64,000 nt of DNA from a virus, in IMG/VR virus record IMGVR_UViG_3300045125_000168, positions 124,001 to 188,000 of that record. One strand, given 5' to 3'. The notes beneath the pieces were generated by a model that was not told the origin of the DNA, did no database searches, and was given only the letters and a program-made list of their open reading frames with translations. The position numbers were made by a program, and so were the translations under genes. Positions 28,381 to 37,430 of this stretch are shown one piece after another (positions within the stretch are counted from its first letter, which is position 1; every line of letters begins with the position of its first letter).

Positions 28381-28463
28381 TGGTGGAAGAGGGGATTGAA
28401 CCACCGAAGACGAAAGTCAACAGGTTTACAGCCTGCCCCCATTGGCCGCTCGGGCACTCTTCC
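28381..28463 (-). tRNA. tRNA-Tyr (anticodon GTA)
   Basis: The minus strand folds as a class II tRNA with encoded CCA. The 7-bp acceptor stem is GGAAGAG/CTCTTCC, the D-arm CCC...GGG, and the anticodon arm GCAGG-CTGTAAA-CCTGT gives GTA. A variable arm GAC-TTTC-GTC is present, as in bacterial tRNA-Tyr. The T-arm (GGTGG TTCAAT CCC) is about three bases short. That fits sequencing deletions as elsewhere in the window, or a decayed T-arm. Confidence 0.88.
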
Positions 28464-28690
28464 TTAGAAGGTAAACATTCAGCATCAGACACAATTAGTC
28501 TTTTTGCAAGAAAAAAGAACCAAGGTGTGGTGCTTGCCTTTTAAGGGGGCCTGTGTTTTAGTTCTGACCACTTCGAGCAGCGTGCTTGAGTTTCAGACAT
28601 TTTTTGCAGGTGCAAAAAACACACAGGAACATTGCTACCATGGCGATCAAGATCCTCTATTGTCTTTCTGAAATTGGCAAGCGCGACTAT

Positions 28691-28952
28691 CATGAAAACC
28701 CTTCGGATGTCTTCCCCAGATCCAGTTGTTCTAACAATCGAACCTCGTCACGAATGGTACGAGCCTTTGTGTGACTTTGTGGATTTGGAGTCCTTGACCT
28801 TCGACTTTTCCAGGCCCCCAGAAGGTTGGCCCGCGTTAAGAGTCAGTTCTCCCAGTGCTCCCTTTTTAATGCAGCTTGTTCTCCAGGGTGTTTATCTCGA
28901 ATCCGATTTTCATATCGATCCTTTTACACAAATAGTATGTGTCAAAAGTTGA
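28691..28952 (+). CDS. Hypothetical protein
   Basis: An 86-residue frame from MKTLRMSSPDPVVLTIEP. It contains HEWYEPLCDFVDLESLTFDF and ends FHIDPFTQIVCVKS, suggesting a small beta-rich domain. The stop overlaps the next start (TGATG), so the two are translationally coupled. An upstream ATG at 28640 in another frame is a less likely start. No family recognised. Confidence 0.5.
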
Positions 28953-29924
28953 TGGCTGATCTCGTCTCCGCTTTGGATACTCTCAAAAAAGTCAATGTTC
29001 TGCGACAAAAACGCATCGCGGAGCTTTCAAAAAGTTCAGGTGATTACGAAATTGTTTGTCACGAGCACCACAACCATTTGCGGCAAGATAGTTTTGAGCA
29101 TCTGCGTGAGCTAGTAGATCATGGTCTGTATGTCCCAGGGTTTAGTGTCTTAGTCCTTTGGGATAGCGTGAGCATTTTTGCACTCATGCGAGATTTGAAA
29201 TGGTCCGGGGAATATAAGAATCCGCCTCTGGCTCTACCCTGGGATCAATTACAATTTACTTACGGTGCTTCGCGACTTGCTCACAAAAAATTGCCGATGG
29301 ATTTTTATGGTGTGATCGACGTTTGCGAGCAAAGAAAGATCTGCAAAAGAAAAACAGAAGTTAAGAGCTTCAATTATTGTGGAAAGGACTTACAAGGTTT
29401 AGTCCTAATTCCCAAGTACGAGGATTTTTAGCCTTAGAGCAAAGTCTGCAAGCACAAGACCAAAGGCGTAGCGATTTTTTATTGACGGAAGCCTCACAGT
29501 ATTGCCGAAGGTTAGCTGCAAGCAAAAAAACTATGGGCATGTTCTTGATCGTGAAATCTTGACCAAAAAATATTCCGGTGATGGTGTTTATCTTCGTAAG
29601 CACCTTGACAAGCACGAATATAAGTCGCGCTCTTGTCCCAGTGCTATGGATTATTTTTTCTTGGAAGAAATTATGCAAAAGCACCCCGATCTCTCGGACC
29701 CGCGCTTCTTTTGGTTAGAAGTTCGAGAAAATGATACCGTCGTCTGGGCAAACTCGGTGGTAGTTTGTGAGTCAGCCTATCATTTTGACCTTGTTTTTGT
29801 AGACAAATTGGCTGAAGAAGAATTTCCCGCAGAGGCTTCGCAAAAACCCTACACAGAAGAGGAAATCTGGCTGATGACCACACTTTTGAATAATAATTCT
29901 GAAAAGGAAAACAACCGCCCTTAA
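28951..29924 (+). CDS. Hypothetical protein (frame-disrupted)
   Basis: Starts in the TGATG overlap with the previous gene. Three frames join into about 320 residues: MADLVSALDTLKKVNVLRQ, HEHHNHLRQDSFEHLRELVD, LRDLKWSGEYKNPP-type text, then FLALEQSLQAQDQRRSDFLL and KYSGDGVYLRKHLDKHEYKS. The HEHHNHLRQ cluster could bind metal. Indels lie near 29430 and 29530. I recognise no family. It ends just before the convergent minus-strand genes. Confidence 0.5.
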
Positions 29925-30003
29925 AGGGGCAGGTGACAGCAATCAAAACATGCCTAGTTGACCTCTAGGACGCGAGAGACGGGGTTCGAGAGGCCCCCTC
30001 CTA

Positions 30004-30390
30004 CTAGATCACTAACTTGGCTCGCTCGAAAAAGCTGAATACTTTGACCTGATCCCACTGGATGCGGAGAAAAGGCTCTAGGATTTCTTTCTTGGAGATC
30101 CACGGATATTTTTTTAAGTCTACCTTGTTCAAGCAATCGGCAAACTTTTTCAACCAAGCGTAGTAGTTATTTTTGAAAACCTGTTGATTCCACTTTTTCT
30201 TGGTGTTGCTTTCAATCACAAAATAGGCTGGTGGTATGACGAAATGTTTGTGCTCGAAGTGCTGCTCTTTCATAATATCCAGAGCTTTGTCTGCAAGGTG
30301 TGCTACGCCATATTCCTCAAAGGAACGCTGAAACTCTTGTAGCATTTTGCTGATCTCGGAAGGAACAGCGGGATCTCGTGGATTGCTCAT
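30004..30390 (-). CDS. Hypothetical protein
   Basis: About 128 residues from MSNPRDPAVPSEISKML. Helical, with aromatic-rich NNYYAWLKKFADCLNK and IQWDQVKVFSFFERAKLVI. The frame is open 13 codons further up, but the CAGGTG at ribosome-binding distance favours this start. It follows the PcfJ-like paralogue at 30451 on the same strand. Confidence 0.55.
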   Translation of the reverse strand: MSNPRDPAVPSEISKMLQEFQRSFEEYGVAHLADKALDIMKEQHFEHKHFVIPPAYFVIESNTKKKWNQQVFKNNYYAWLKKFADCLNKVDLKKYPWISKKEILEPFLRIQWDQVKVFSFFERAKLVI

Positions 30391-30450
30391 GGAAGCACCT
30401 GCTCGTGGTATTATTGCGCGATTCGGCAATCTCTTGCGTGATTTGCGCGA

Positions 30451-31524
30451 TTATTCGTCTTCGTCCTGGAAGTCGTCTTCGTCGTGATCGTCGTCTTGGG
30501 CTTCACCTTCGCGGTCCAAGTCGGGCTTGAGATTGAGAAGACGTTTTCGTTGTGCTGCCGAAAGGTGCTTGAGAGAGAAATTGTTTTCGGGACGATAACC
30601 GCCCCCGACAATATGCTCGACTCTGGGGTCTTCCAGGAGCTTGAGGATATACTTATGCAAATCCTTGGAAGGCTTTTCGTTTGCAAAGCCTTTCATCTCG
30701 CCGATCTTGCCGTCGTTCAAAATGAAGTTGAGGTGAGGTTTCCAAAAGAGTTCTTTTTTCTTTTGTCGCCTTTGCCTTTGACCTCTAGCTCGACAGGTTC
30801 TCGGAGGGAAAGGATAATATCCCCAGACTTGGTATGGGCACAGTTGCCGCAGTTGCGCATGGCTTTCGCCTCTCGCTTGCAGCATGACCTGTTGACAAGC
30901 TCCACCCATTTCCACTTGTCGGGGAATTTAATAAAATCCTTTTCGGGTCCACCTTCGTTCGGTTTTAGGAACCGCTCGTCCGGTCTTTTTGCAAGTTCGG
31001 CTTGCTCTAGGGTGCGCAGTTTTTCAAAGACTTCTTGCTGCGAGGCGTGGGGGCTGAAGGTAAAATCCATGACGTCATGGAGTTTATGGATGCGGGCATT
31101 TGCGAGAAAGTGCCGTATTTGGCCGATACTTTCCTCTAGCTTTTTGCCTTCTTCCGCGATCTTTTTCATCCGCTCTTTGCCGTTGGCACTATCAACCGGA
31201 GCATGGATGATTTTCTCAATTTTCTTTTTAAGAGTTTCTTTATCAACATTTCCATGGAGATATTGGCGAACCTTTTCAAGCTCGCTATCTGGCATCTGGT
31301 AAAATTCGATCAAGTCCGAGGCCAAGGCTTTGCGAAGGAACCACATGATGCGATCTTCTCGCTCAAAGGCTTCCATGGCATCCTCTGACGACTTTTTCCT
31401 TATGATCTTTAGAATAAGGAAGGTCTTTCAAGTATTCGAGGTAGCGGCTCTTGCGGGAGGCTTCGACGAGTTTGACTCTGTTTTCAAGATCGACAAGTCT
31501 TTCCAGAATTTCGATATACCGCAT
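30451..31524 (-). CDS. PcfJ-like phage protein, paralogue of 55096-56951 (frame-disrupted)
   Basis: Repairing two indels gives about 355 residues. The N-terminus is MRYIEILERLVDLENRVKLV, then REDRIMWFLRKALAS, FPDKWKWVELVNRSCCKREA, KAMRNCGNCAHTKSGDIILS, LREPVEL, GKIGEMKGFANEKPSKDLHK and GGGYRPENNFSL. The M-R-N/H-C-G-N...I-L-S-L-R-E-P...G-E-M-K-G-F-x-N-x-K-P core is the same as in the 55096 gene. It recalls PcfJ proteins (M-x-H-C-V...S-L-R) found on phages and conjugative elements, whose role is unknown. The C-terminus is very acidic (DDDHDEDDFQDEDE). Confidence 0.6.
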
Positions 31525-31533
31525 GGTGCGACC

Positions 31534-31818
31534 TCAATGGGTTCGACTTAAACTGAGTTTAAGGATGAGTTCTATTGTGTGGTTAATGAGCGTCTCGCGT
31601 TCTTCTTCAGGGCATTGCATAGCCGCGATAAAGGTCCCGATGCGGTGACTCAACACGGCAAGGAGATTTCGCGGCTCGACCACACCAAGGTTGAGTTCCT
31701 CCGTGATAAGGCTATCGATATAATTGGAAAAGCGGAGCATAGCCTCCAACTCGGGGTCGGGCTTAGTCTTCCGCTTGGCGGATATATCGATCACCTTTTT
31801 CAAGGTTTGACCTTTCAA
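31534..31818 (-). CDS. Small hypothetical protein
   Basis: An intact 94-residue helical protein (MKGQTLKKVIDISAKRK..., SLITEELNLGVVEPRNLLAV). The ATG overlaps the stop of the 31815 gene by four bases, so the two are coupled. A chain of overlaps ties it to the 32063 gene and the glycosyltransferase. The pair resemble tail-assembly chaperone-type small genes only in size and coupling; no function is assigned. Confidence 0.6.
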   Translation of the reverse strand: MKGQTLKKVIDISAKRKTKPDPELEAMLRFSNYIDSLITEELNLGVVEPRNLLAVLSHRIGTFIAAMQCPEEERETLINHTIELILKLSLSRTH

Positions 31819-32063
31819 CCTGGGGTGATAGTCGAGTTGTCGTATATATTGGTGATGTACTCAATCGTCGAATACTGTTCGAGCTTGGCATAAAGATAGC
31901 CGATGACACCCTCTTGCCTGAGGCTCTCCTCCGACTTCTTTTTCATTTTCTGTTGAATTTTAATCTGCCTTACCAATTCAACGTAGATTGGTCGTTGGTA
32001 GCGAGTAAGATCGTTAAAGTTATAAACTTTGCCGTTGATCTCAAGTTGCGCTGGTACTTCCAT
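31815..32063 (-). CDS. Small hypothetical protein
   Basis: An intact 82-residue frame: MEVPAQLEINGKVYNFNDLT, then QRPIYVELVRQIKIQQKMKK. The start lies inside the 3' end of the glycosyltransferase frame (22-bp overlap). It has a beta-hairpin-like N-terminus and a helical remainder. Family unknown. Confidence 0.6.
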   Translation of the reverse strand: MEVPAQLEINGKVYNFNDLTRYQRPIYVELVRQIKIQQKMKKKSEESLRQEGVIGYLYAKLEQYSTIEYITNIYDNSTITPG

Positions 32064-33076
32064 TGCGAATAGCCTCGTTAGCTTTGTGGTAAGCGGTTAA
32101 TACAGCATCGACAGTCGGGAGCTTGATCTTGCGGTAGATCAGGCTTGTTCTTTGCTCGGGATCGGTCCTTGGGTCGTAACTAGAGGCCGGGTAATAATCC
32201 TCAGCGTTTCCGACCACTGTCGTCTTATAGGCCATCGAACCAAAACGGTGAGGCGTTCGATACTCAGGAGCCGTCAATGTCGGAATATAAAGGTTCCAGC
32301 ATTTTTGTTGGTGCAAGACATCACGGCATTGCCGTTTTCGGTATTTACAGCAATCTTGGTCATGCTATAGAGCGCACACACCTGATGCAGGGTGAGCTTG
32401 TTGGTGAGATCGATGATGGCGTCTTGATTAAAAGCGGTGACAGGGTAAAGCTGCTTGGGCGCTTCTTTGATCCGGTACTGGGCAAGGTTCGGGTCGTTTT
32501 TCTCACGGTCAGGGTCATACGTCGCATAGCTCAGGTCTTTGCCCACGATGATAACCTTATCCCCAGTCTCTTTGTAGATACGGTCGATGACCTCTTGGTA
32601 AAATTCAAGTGGTAGTGTTCTTGAGGGCCAAGTGATCCCAGGGCAAATAACGGTAAAGTTATCGCCTTCAGGGTTCAACCCTTTTGGGTGAGGATTTCCC
32701 GTACCGAGTCTTCGTCGGCTTTTGTCCAAAAAAGCTCAAGGTCTTTTTCCTTGTCCCGTAGCACAAGGTTGCAAGTCCCTACCGTGAAATAATCGACTGT
32801 ATGGATATTGCTTTGCGGCAGTTTTGCAATCAGACCGTCAGGCTCGGTGGTGGCGCGGTATACGGCATCGAAATAAAAATCTCTCGGTTCCGGGACTCGA
32901 AAGCTCGACATCCTGTAGACTTCGCGCACGTTGGGATTGTTGATGAACGGCTCAGGGTTTCGACACCACACGTCCAAAGAATCATGGAGTGAGCGCAAAA
33001 GTCTTATCAGTGGTGTTTGATAGATCAAGTCACCAAAACTCGCAAAGGTTGTCAGCAGTAAAGCATGAGAAGCCAC
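32041..33076 (-). CDS. Glycosyltransferase family 9-like (heptosyltransferase-type) (frame-disrupted)
   Basis: Three frames join into about 345 residues. The N-terminus MASHALLLTTFASFGDLIYQ with TPLIRLLRSLH matches the start of GT9 heptosyltransferases (GDxxxxTPxxxxL). The C-terminal half has FTVICPGITWPSRTLPLEFY, DKVIIVGK, DLTNKLTLHQVCALYSMTKI and AVNTENGNAVMS, equivalent to the donor-binding P-G-x-x-W...K-x-W/L-P and the D-S-G-P-x-H-like loop, here altered to E-N-G-N-A. It probably transfers a sugar to LPS or a virion or host glycan. It fits with GmhA in the same window. Confidence 0.72.
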
Positions 33077-33080
33077 TAGA

Positions 33081-33380
33081 TCACCTCACTTTGAGTGGTG
33101 AATTGTTTGTATACTTACGAGTCATTAACGCCTTGAGGTAGCGTTCTTCTGAATTGACGGGGATTCTTGCTTTGAAAACATTGTACCAAGCCTCACGAAA
33201 GTTTTTAAGAGCCTTCGCGTATTCTTTAGACTTTTGTTTGTTCGGGTCTTGTTGACGATACAAGAACAGGAGTTCTTGACGCGCATCTTCTAATTTCATG
33301 CGATGAGCGTCGTAATCTTCATCCCCGTCCTGAGCGAGATCATCAAAAGCGAGGCAACGGACCTTTTCAAGAAAGGACAT
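33081..33380 (-). CDS. Small hypothetical protein with leader-like start
   Basis: An intact 99-residue helical protein with GGAGACC before ATG. The N-terminus MSFLEKVRCLAFDDLAQDG fits the first half of the shared leader (F-L-E-K-V) and continues with L-A-x-D-D. The rest is charged (RQELLFLYRQQDPNKQKSKE). It may be a packaged internal protein; the leader match is weaker here. It ends four bases before the glycosyltransferase start. Confidence 0.5.
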   Translation of the reverse strand: MSFLEKVRCLAFDDLAQDGDEDYDAHRMKLEDARQELLFLYRQQDPNKQKSKEYAKALKNFREAWYNVFKARIPVNSEERYLKALMTRKYTNNSPLKVR

Positions 33381-33417
33381 GTTTGGTCTCCTCTGTGGAT
33401 CGAAATGAATCTATTTC

Positions 33418-33452
33418 AAAGAAAAGGTGGGTGGCTTAAATAGCCACCCACC
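33418..33452 (-). terminator. Intrinsic terminator after a virion protein gene
   Basis: GGTGGGTGGCT pairs with AGCCACCCACC; the minus strand continues TTTTCTTTG. It follows the stop of the gene at 33482 by about 30 bases. Confidence 0.88.
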
Positions 33453-33481
33453 CTGGGAAAGGAGATACACAAACCTTTTCG

Positions 33482-34168
33482 CTAACTCTTAGAGAAGGAA
33501 CTCGATTCCGAGATAAGGATCTGCTGCGGAGGAACGTGGACAACGCGAGCGTTGGGGATTGCTGCCCCACCTTCACCGAGCAGGCCATCAGCCTTAGCGG
33601 AAGGGGTAGCGGAAGACCAATCGACACTGGCGTCATAGTTCAGCGGTGCGCCTTGCCTTTGCCAACACCAACTTGAGCAAAGAAGTTTGCGTCAGGGTGG
33701 TTAGCAGGAGCTTCGTAGAATTTCTCTTGAGCTTCTTTCACCGTCATGTTGTAGCGATAGGTGACGGTTGCAGCTTTACCAGCCGCGCTGCTATGAAGCG
33801 TCAGCTTACCAGCAGTCAAATCAACTTTGAACTCACCAGCAGCAGGGGTGCCGGAAACTTGAGCCAAAGCTGCACCATCGACGACAACCAGAAGTTGTCC
33901 GTCAATCAGGTTGCCTTTGGAAAGTTCGATGCTGTCAGGAGCAGCACTGGGAACAACCAGAGACTCAACTCTAGCGTCCGTGGAGAACACTTTTGACGGT
34001 AAAGAGCGAAGCCGCAAACAACGCCTTCGCCTGTTGCGGGTTTCACTTTTCCATACCGTCTTCGAGCACGGCTTCAAGGGCTTGGCCTTCTTCCGAGACG
34101 GTAGCGCCCGCTGCGAGTGGCAAGGTGTCAGACCATGTGTAAAATGTACGCTTGATGTCAACACTCAT
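33482..34168 (-). CDS. Probable abundant virion structural protein (frame-disrupted)
   Basis: AAGGAG precedes ATG. Repaired, it is about 220 residues: MSVDIKRTFYTWSDTLPLAA, GATVSEEGQALEAVLEDGME, ESLVVPSAAPDSIELSKGNL, LLVVVDGAALAQVSGT, TLHSSAAGKAATVTYRYNMT, KFYEAPANHPDANFFAQVGV, and C-terminus RVVHVPPQQILISESSSFSK. It is low in Cys and rich in Ala, Val, Ser and Thr, as in decoration or tail-tube proteins. A stand-alone unit with its own strong terminator supports high expression. The exact role is not clear. Indels lie near 34050, 33985 and 33645. Confidence 0.55.
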
Positions 34169-34336
34169 CGAATCACTCCTTTACGTTAGGAAATCCAATT
34201 AGTCCTAGATCCAGTGCAAATTGTGTAGCGGGCTACACGGTCTTCTAACTTATTTTGTGAAAAGCTCTTTTTGAGAGTAGCGCCTAAAATAAATTTTGCA
34301 AGTGCTAAAGGAATCTTTTACTCACTCCTGCGGTGG

Positions 34337-35351
34337 TCACGGTTGTAACCAATCGCTTCCAGGATCGGCCCCCATCATAGGGTAGTGTGCATCCTTCCAG
34401 GCCATGGCCTTCCGAGGTATCCCTTGTCCTGTAAGCGGTAGTACATCTGTCGCCGAGCAGGCAGATCGAAGGCAGTCCATTGGTGCGGATAAAACTCACC
34501 CACCAGGATAGGCTTATCGGCTTTGAAGGCTGAGGCATCTTTGAAAAACGGATTATATTCTTTAGGCATGTGGTCATAATAATGAATCTGAAAAAAATCT
34601 AAATAGGCCATAGAATCTTGCGCGGCCTCTTTAAGGTTGCGATCGGTGAAGGTGCTTAAATATTTTGCAGAGACAGATCCTGTTGTAATCAGGACCGGGT
34701 GTTTGGCGGTCCTTCGGATCGTTGCCACCTGTTGCCCCACAAAACGAACAATCCTTGCGATCGGCAAACGGTCCTGGGGGAAGATGATGTCCCAATTTTC
34801 TTCGGTGGTGACACCCTCGGGTTCATTCATGATCTCCCAGGCGTAAAGAGCAGGATGCCCGTCGATCGCTTCCACCAGGGCTTGAGGCCCCTTGTCCAGA
34901 TAGGTTTTCAAAACGCGGTCATCGGCCAGGAGCTTTTTGTTGCGGTCTAACAAAACCCGAGACGCACCTTCGTTGCCTCGCAGAACATCATGGGACCAAA
35001 GGACAGGCATCAACCGACACCTTCGCTCAAAGCCACGTCGAAAATCGCCTTGAGATCTTGAGCCGCATACGGTCCAGGCCCGATCACGTCGCCTTGAGCA
35101 TCAAATTCTGGGGTGAGCCTCCCATCGGTATGCAACCAGATGCGGGCAACACCGATCCCACCGCCTTTGGTCATGCGGCCCAAAGCATGAAACTGTGCTT
35201 TCAGTTCGTCAAGCGGGGTGTCCGGTGCCCATGTCCCGTCCGAACTCCACCCACGCGACGTTCATGCCGTTCACAAAAGGCTCATTCTGAAAGTTTTCTT
35301 GATACACCCTGAGAGAAAAAGAAGCCCCACAAGGAGGCTGAACCACCTCAC
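34337..35351 (-). CDS. GH5-like glycoside hydrolase lipoprotein (frame-disrupted)
   Basis: Starts at GTG in a GTGA overlap with the preceding gene: MRWFSLLVGLLFLSGCIKK, a lipoprotein signal with LSGC. Repaired frames give GMNVAWVEFGRD, GGGIGVARIWLHTDGRLTPE, GLMPVLWSHDV, LYAWEIMNEPEGVTTEEN (N-E-P with the acid/base Glu), FFQIHYYDHMPKEYN, KPILVGEFYPHQWTAFD (nucleophile Glu in GEF) and AWKDAHYPMMG. The N-E-P and G-E-F pair is the clan GH-A signature of cellulases and mannanases. At least three indels. It should sit in the envelope and cleave a beta-glycan; the substrate is unknown. Confidence 0.83.
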
Positions 35352-35755
35352 CACTGCTCTTCTCCAAGATCGATGGCATATTGTTCCGAGGCTTTACTCG
35401 CTTCTTCGAGCAACCACTGCGCAAGTTCTTTCAACTCAGCGAGGGTCAAGGATTCTCCACCTGGGGCAAGATGGACGTTGGACCCTTGCAGTTTAAGATG
35501 AAGCCCTGCTTTGCGAACGACCGCAGGGAGAGATTCTGCGGGAATCGTTTCCAGCATGGTGATGGTGCCAATTCTTTGACCAAGGCTCAGGCTCGGGGCG
35601 ACTTGTTCTTCTTCAGACACCTCTTGCCAAAAATCTGGATCATCAAAATCGTCATCGTCGTCATCACCAAATAGAAGCTCTTCTTTTTTGGCTTTCGGAG
35701 CTTTAGCTTTTGGCTTACTCGCCTTTGGTTGCGCCTGCTTTTTCTTCTTGGCCAC
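35348..35755 (-). CDS. Hypothetical protein with Lys-rich and poly-Asp N-terminus
   Basis: An intact 135-residue frame with GTG start and GAGGTG upstream. Residues 1-27 are Lys/Ala/Pro-rich (AKKKKQAQPKASKPK), followed by a run of acidic residues (GDDDDDDFDDPDF). The last 70 residues are a folded helical/beta region (LGQRIGTITMLETIPAESLP, LTLAELKELAQWLLEEASKA). It overlaps the GH5 gene by four bases. Function unknown. Confidence 0.6.
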   Translation of the reverse strand: MAKKKKQAQPKASKPKAKAPKAKKEELLFGDDDDDDFDDPDFWQEVSEEEQVAPSLSLGQRIGTITMLETIPAESLPAVVRKAGLHLKLQGSNVHLAPGGESLTLAELKELAQWLLEEASKASEQYAIDLGEEQW

Positions 35756-35795
35756 GCTTCACCTCTTCATTGGTTGATACAAAGAATCTTCATGA

Positions 35796-35828
35796 CGAAA
35801 ACACCCCGCTCAGGGCGGGGTGTTTTCG
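35796..35828. terminator. Strong bidirectional hairpin terminator
   Basis: CGAAAACACCCCGC pairs perfectly with GCGGGGTGTTTTCG across TCAGG. The arms themselves carry the A and T runs needed on either strand. It separates the winged-helix gene (35972) from the 35755 gene. Confidence 0.85.
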
Positions 35829-35971
35829 AGCTTCTCTCGCAAGAGAGAAAACGCCTTTTCAAGAGACTTTTTAAGACGTTTTTTCTATGCGACGACTGCT
35901 CTTCGGGAGATCAAGGTATCGGGCAAGGACTCGCCAATGTTTGACGATTAGCGAGTTTCTGCCTGAAAAAG

Positions 35972-36565
35972 TTAGGCCCGAGCTTTCGCAGATTTCTTGT
36001 ACTGCCTTTTGGCCTTGAGAGGTTTCTTGGCAGATTTTTTCGCTGCGGTATTTTTGGAATACTTTTTCGCCTTCGCTTTGGACGCAGGTGCTTTTGCTTC
36101 CGGCTTCGAGGCAGCAGCTTTGGTTTTGCTCTCCTCCTTGGCAGGCTTGGACTTGCACTCAACTACCTCGATCAAGGTTGAGCGGTTTTTCTTCGCGTAG
36201 TTTTTAGCTTCGTTACGAGCAGAAAAGACTTGAATCTTTTCTTTGTTTAGCGCAAGAATCCAACGACGACGTGGTTTTGCTTTGAGACTCCCACGGGGTA
36301 GACTTGCGGTAACATCCCATGCCGTGACAGTCTGGCCTGTGATGCCACAGGTTTTGGTGCCAAACTCTTTGACGATCGAAAGTCTTTGCAGTTCCGAGAG
36401 GCGCGGGGACACGGAGTCACGAGGCAGAGACAGATGTTGACAGACTTCAGAGGCACTGAGAGGGCCGTGCTTATACAAAATGTCATAAACGTCACGACGA
36501 CGTTGACTTAACGTGCCGTTTGACATAATTGCTTGGTACGCGGCCTTGCTCGTTTCGCGGGTCAT
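35972..36565 (-). CDS. Winged-helix DNA-binding protein with histone H1-like tail
   Basis: Starts at 36565 with AAGGGAG seven bases upstream. Residues 1-90 are a winged helix: SQRRRDVYDILYKHGPLSAS, EVCQHLSLPRDSVSPRLSEL, QRLSIVKEFGTKTCGITGQT. Residues about 105-130 carry WILALNKEKIQVFSARNEAK. The last 70 residues are Lys/Ala-rich (EAKAPASKAKAKKYSKNTAA) like histone H1 or bacterial HU-type tails. It may be a regulator or a packaging or DNA-organising protein. Two inverted repeats upstream could be its operators. About 140 bases downstream hold no convincing gene. Confidence 0.7.
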   Translation of the reverse strand: MTRETSKAAYQAIMSNGTLSQRRRDVYDILYKHGPLSASEVCQHLSLPRDSVSPRLSELQRLSIVKEFGTKTCGITGQTVTAWDVTASLPRGSLKAKPRRRWILALNKEKIQVFSARNEAKNYAKKNRSTLIEVVECKSKPAKEESKTKAAASKPEAKAPASKAKAKKYSKNTAAKKSAKKPLKAKRQYKKSAKARA

Positions 36566-36582
36566 GCAAAAACTCCCTTTTC

Positions 36583-36651
36583 GATCCCCCTGGCAGGGGA
36601 TCATATGATTGCAGTGTGATGGATTTGACTCTGCCTATCACACTGGCAATC
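36583..36651. promoter_or_regulatory. Pair of inverted repeats upstream of the winged-helix gene
   Basis: GATCCCCCTGGCAGGGGATC (36583-36602) is a near-perfect palindrome ending 18 bases before the ATG. Upstream, GATTGCAGTGTGAT (36607-36620) pairs with TCACACTGGCAATC (36638-36651) with one bulged base. The second arm covers the stop codon of the gene at 36650. Possible operator for autoregulation, attenuator or terminator. Confidence 0.5.
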
Positions 36652-37351
36652 AAAGGGAGCCTATGTCAAGAATTTTTTGTGGCCGGTCTGGGTGGTCTTG
36701 GACGCCAGCTTTAAGACGAGCGACAATCGCCCGGTGGTTGCTTGGGGTCTGAAGGCCCCATACGCTGGCAAAAACAAACGTGCGGCCTGCGTGTTTGCCT
36801 CGCTTTAATTGACTGTAGCAATCGCCTAGCCGATCCGGGTGGAAAACCCCGTAGTCCTCTTTTTTCCCATCCCGATAGATACCATACAGATGATCGGAAC
36901 CTTCTGGCTTGAATCCAAAGGCTTCCTGCTTATACGTTTGGATGATCTCAAGCAGAAAATCTTTGAGGGCCTTCGCTTGCCCAGGTTTTCCATAGATCAA
37001 GAGACTGTCTTCTTGGACTTGGATCTCTCTTTCTTGATCCCACCAGTGCCCTTTGAGCCAGATATAACCAAAGCCCGCGACTCGCGCTTTTCTCGCAATT
37101 TCGAGATTGTTGGCCATCCCTAGTTCGATATCAATTTGTTCAACACCTTTGGTCAAAAAACCGGAGACGACACCGAAAGAAATATTTTTGCGTTGTGTGT
37201 ATTGCCAAATCCGTGAGAGAGACGACCCCAACGTAATCATATCGTAAGTCTCAAGAAACTCCCGAAGCTCAGGGCCTGCTACCGCATAAGCCTCGACTCG
37301 TTCTACGAGCGATTCCAGACGTTGTAATGTTGTTGGTAGTAGTGTGGTCAT
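36650..37351 (-). CDS. DUF3293-like hypothetical protein
   Basis: An intact 233-residue frame, AGAGGAGAGGGAG before ATG. It has KNISFGVVSGFLTKGVEQID, EIARKARVAGFGYIWLKGHW, EDSLLIYGKPGQAKALKDFL and DHLYGIYRDGKKEDYGVFHP. The G-x-(A/S)-x-x-(P/G)...N-x-x-x-x-x-L-x-x-x-x-x-x-G-x-G...E-x-S-x-L-I-x-G layout is one I associate with phage DUF3293-type proteins. No enzymatic motif stands out. Confidence 0.6.
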   Translation of the reverse strand: MTTLLPTTLQRLESLVERVEAYAVAGPELREFLETYDMITLGSSLSRIWQYTQRKNISFGVVSGFLTKGVEQIDIELGMANNLEIARKARVAGFGYIWLKGHWWDQEREIQVQEDSLLIYGKPGQAKALKDFLLEIIQTYKQEAFGFKPEGSDHLYGIYRDGKKEDYGVFHPDRLGDCYSQLKRGKHAGRTFVFASVWGLQTPSNHRAIVARLKAGVQDHPDRPQKILDIGSL

Positions 37352-37430
37352 AACTATCTCCCTCTCCTCTCTTATCGGTATCTTGCCGTAGGACTTTAGG
37401 GTTGCAAGTGCCTGTATACACTGAGCAATC

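Noticed and set aside
28464-28690. Additional gene or second tRNA next to tRNA-Tyr
   Set aside because: No frame with a start and protein-like content and no cloverleaf; treated as intergenic.
29930-30003. tRNA- or tmRNA-like T-arm (GACGGGGTTCGAGAGGCCCC) between the convergent genes
   Set aside because: No matching acceptor stem, D-arm or anticodon arm can be built around it, and the loop does not fit TTCRAnY with a 5-bp stem.
30484-31302. Plus-strand open frame of 272 codons opposite the PcfJ-like gene
   Set aside because: The minus strand carries the conserved motifs shared with the 55096 paralogue; the plus reading has no domain.
35829-35971. Small minus-strand gene between the terminator and the winged-helix gene
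   Set aside because: Fragments such as LKKSLEKAFSLLREKLENTP exist but have no start or ribosome-binding site without several indels.
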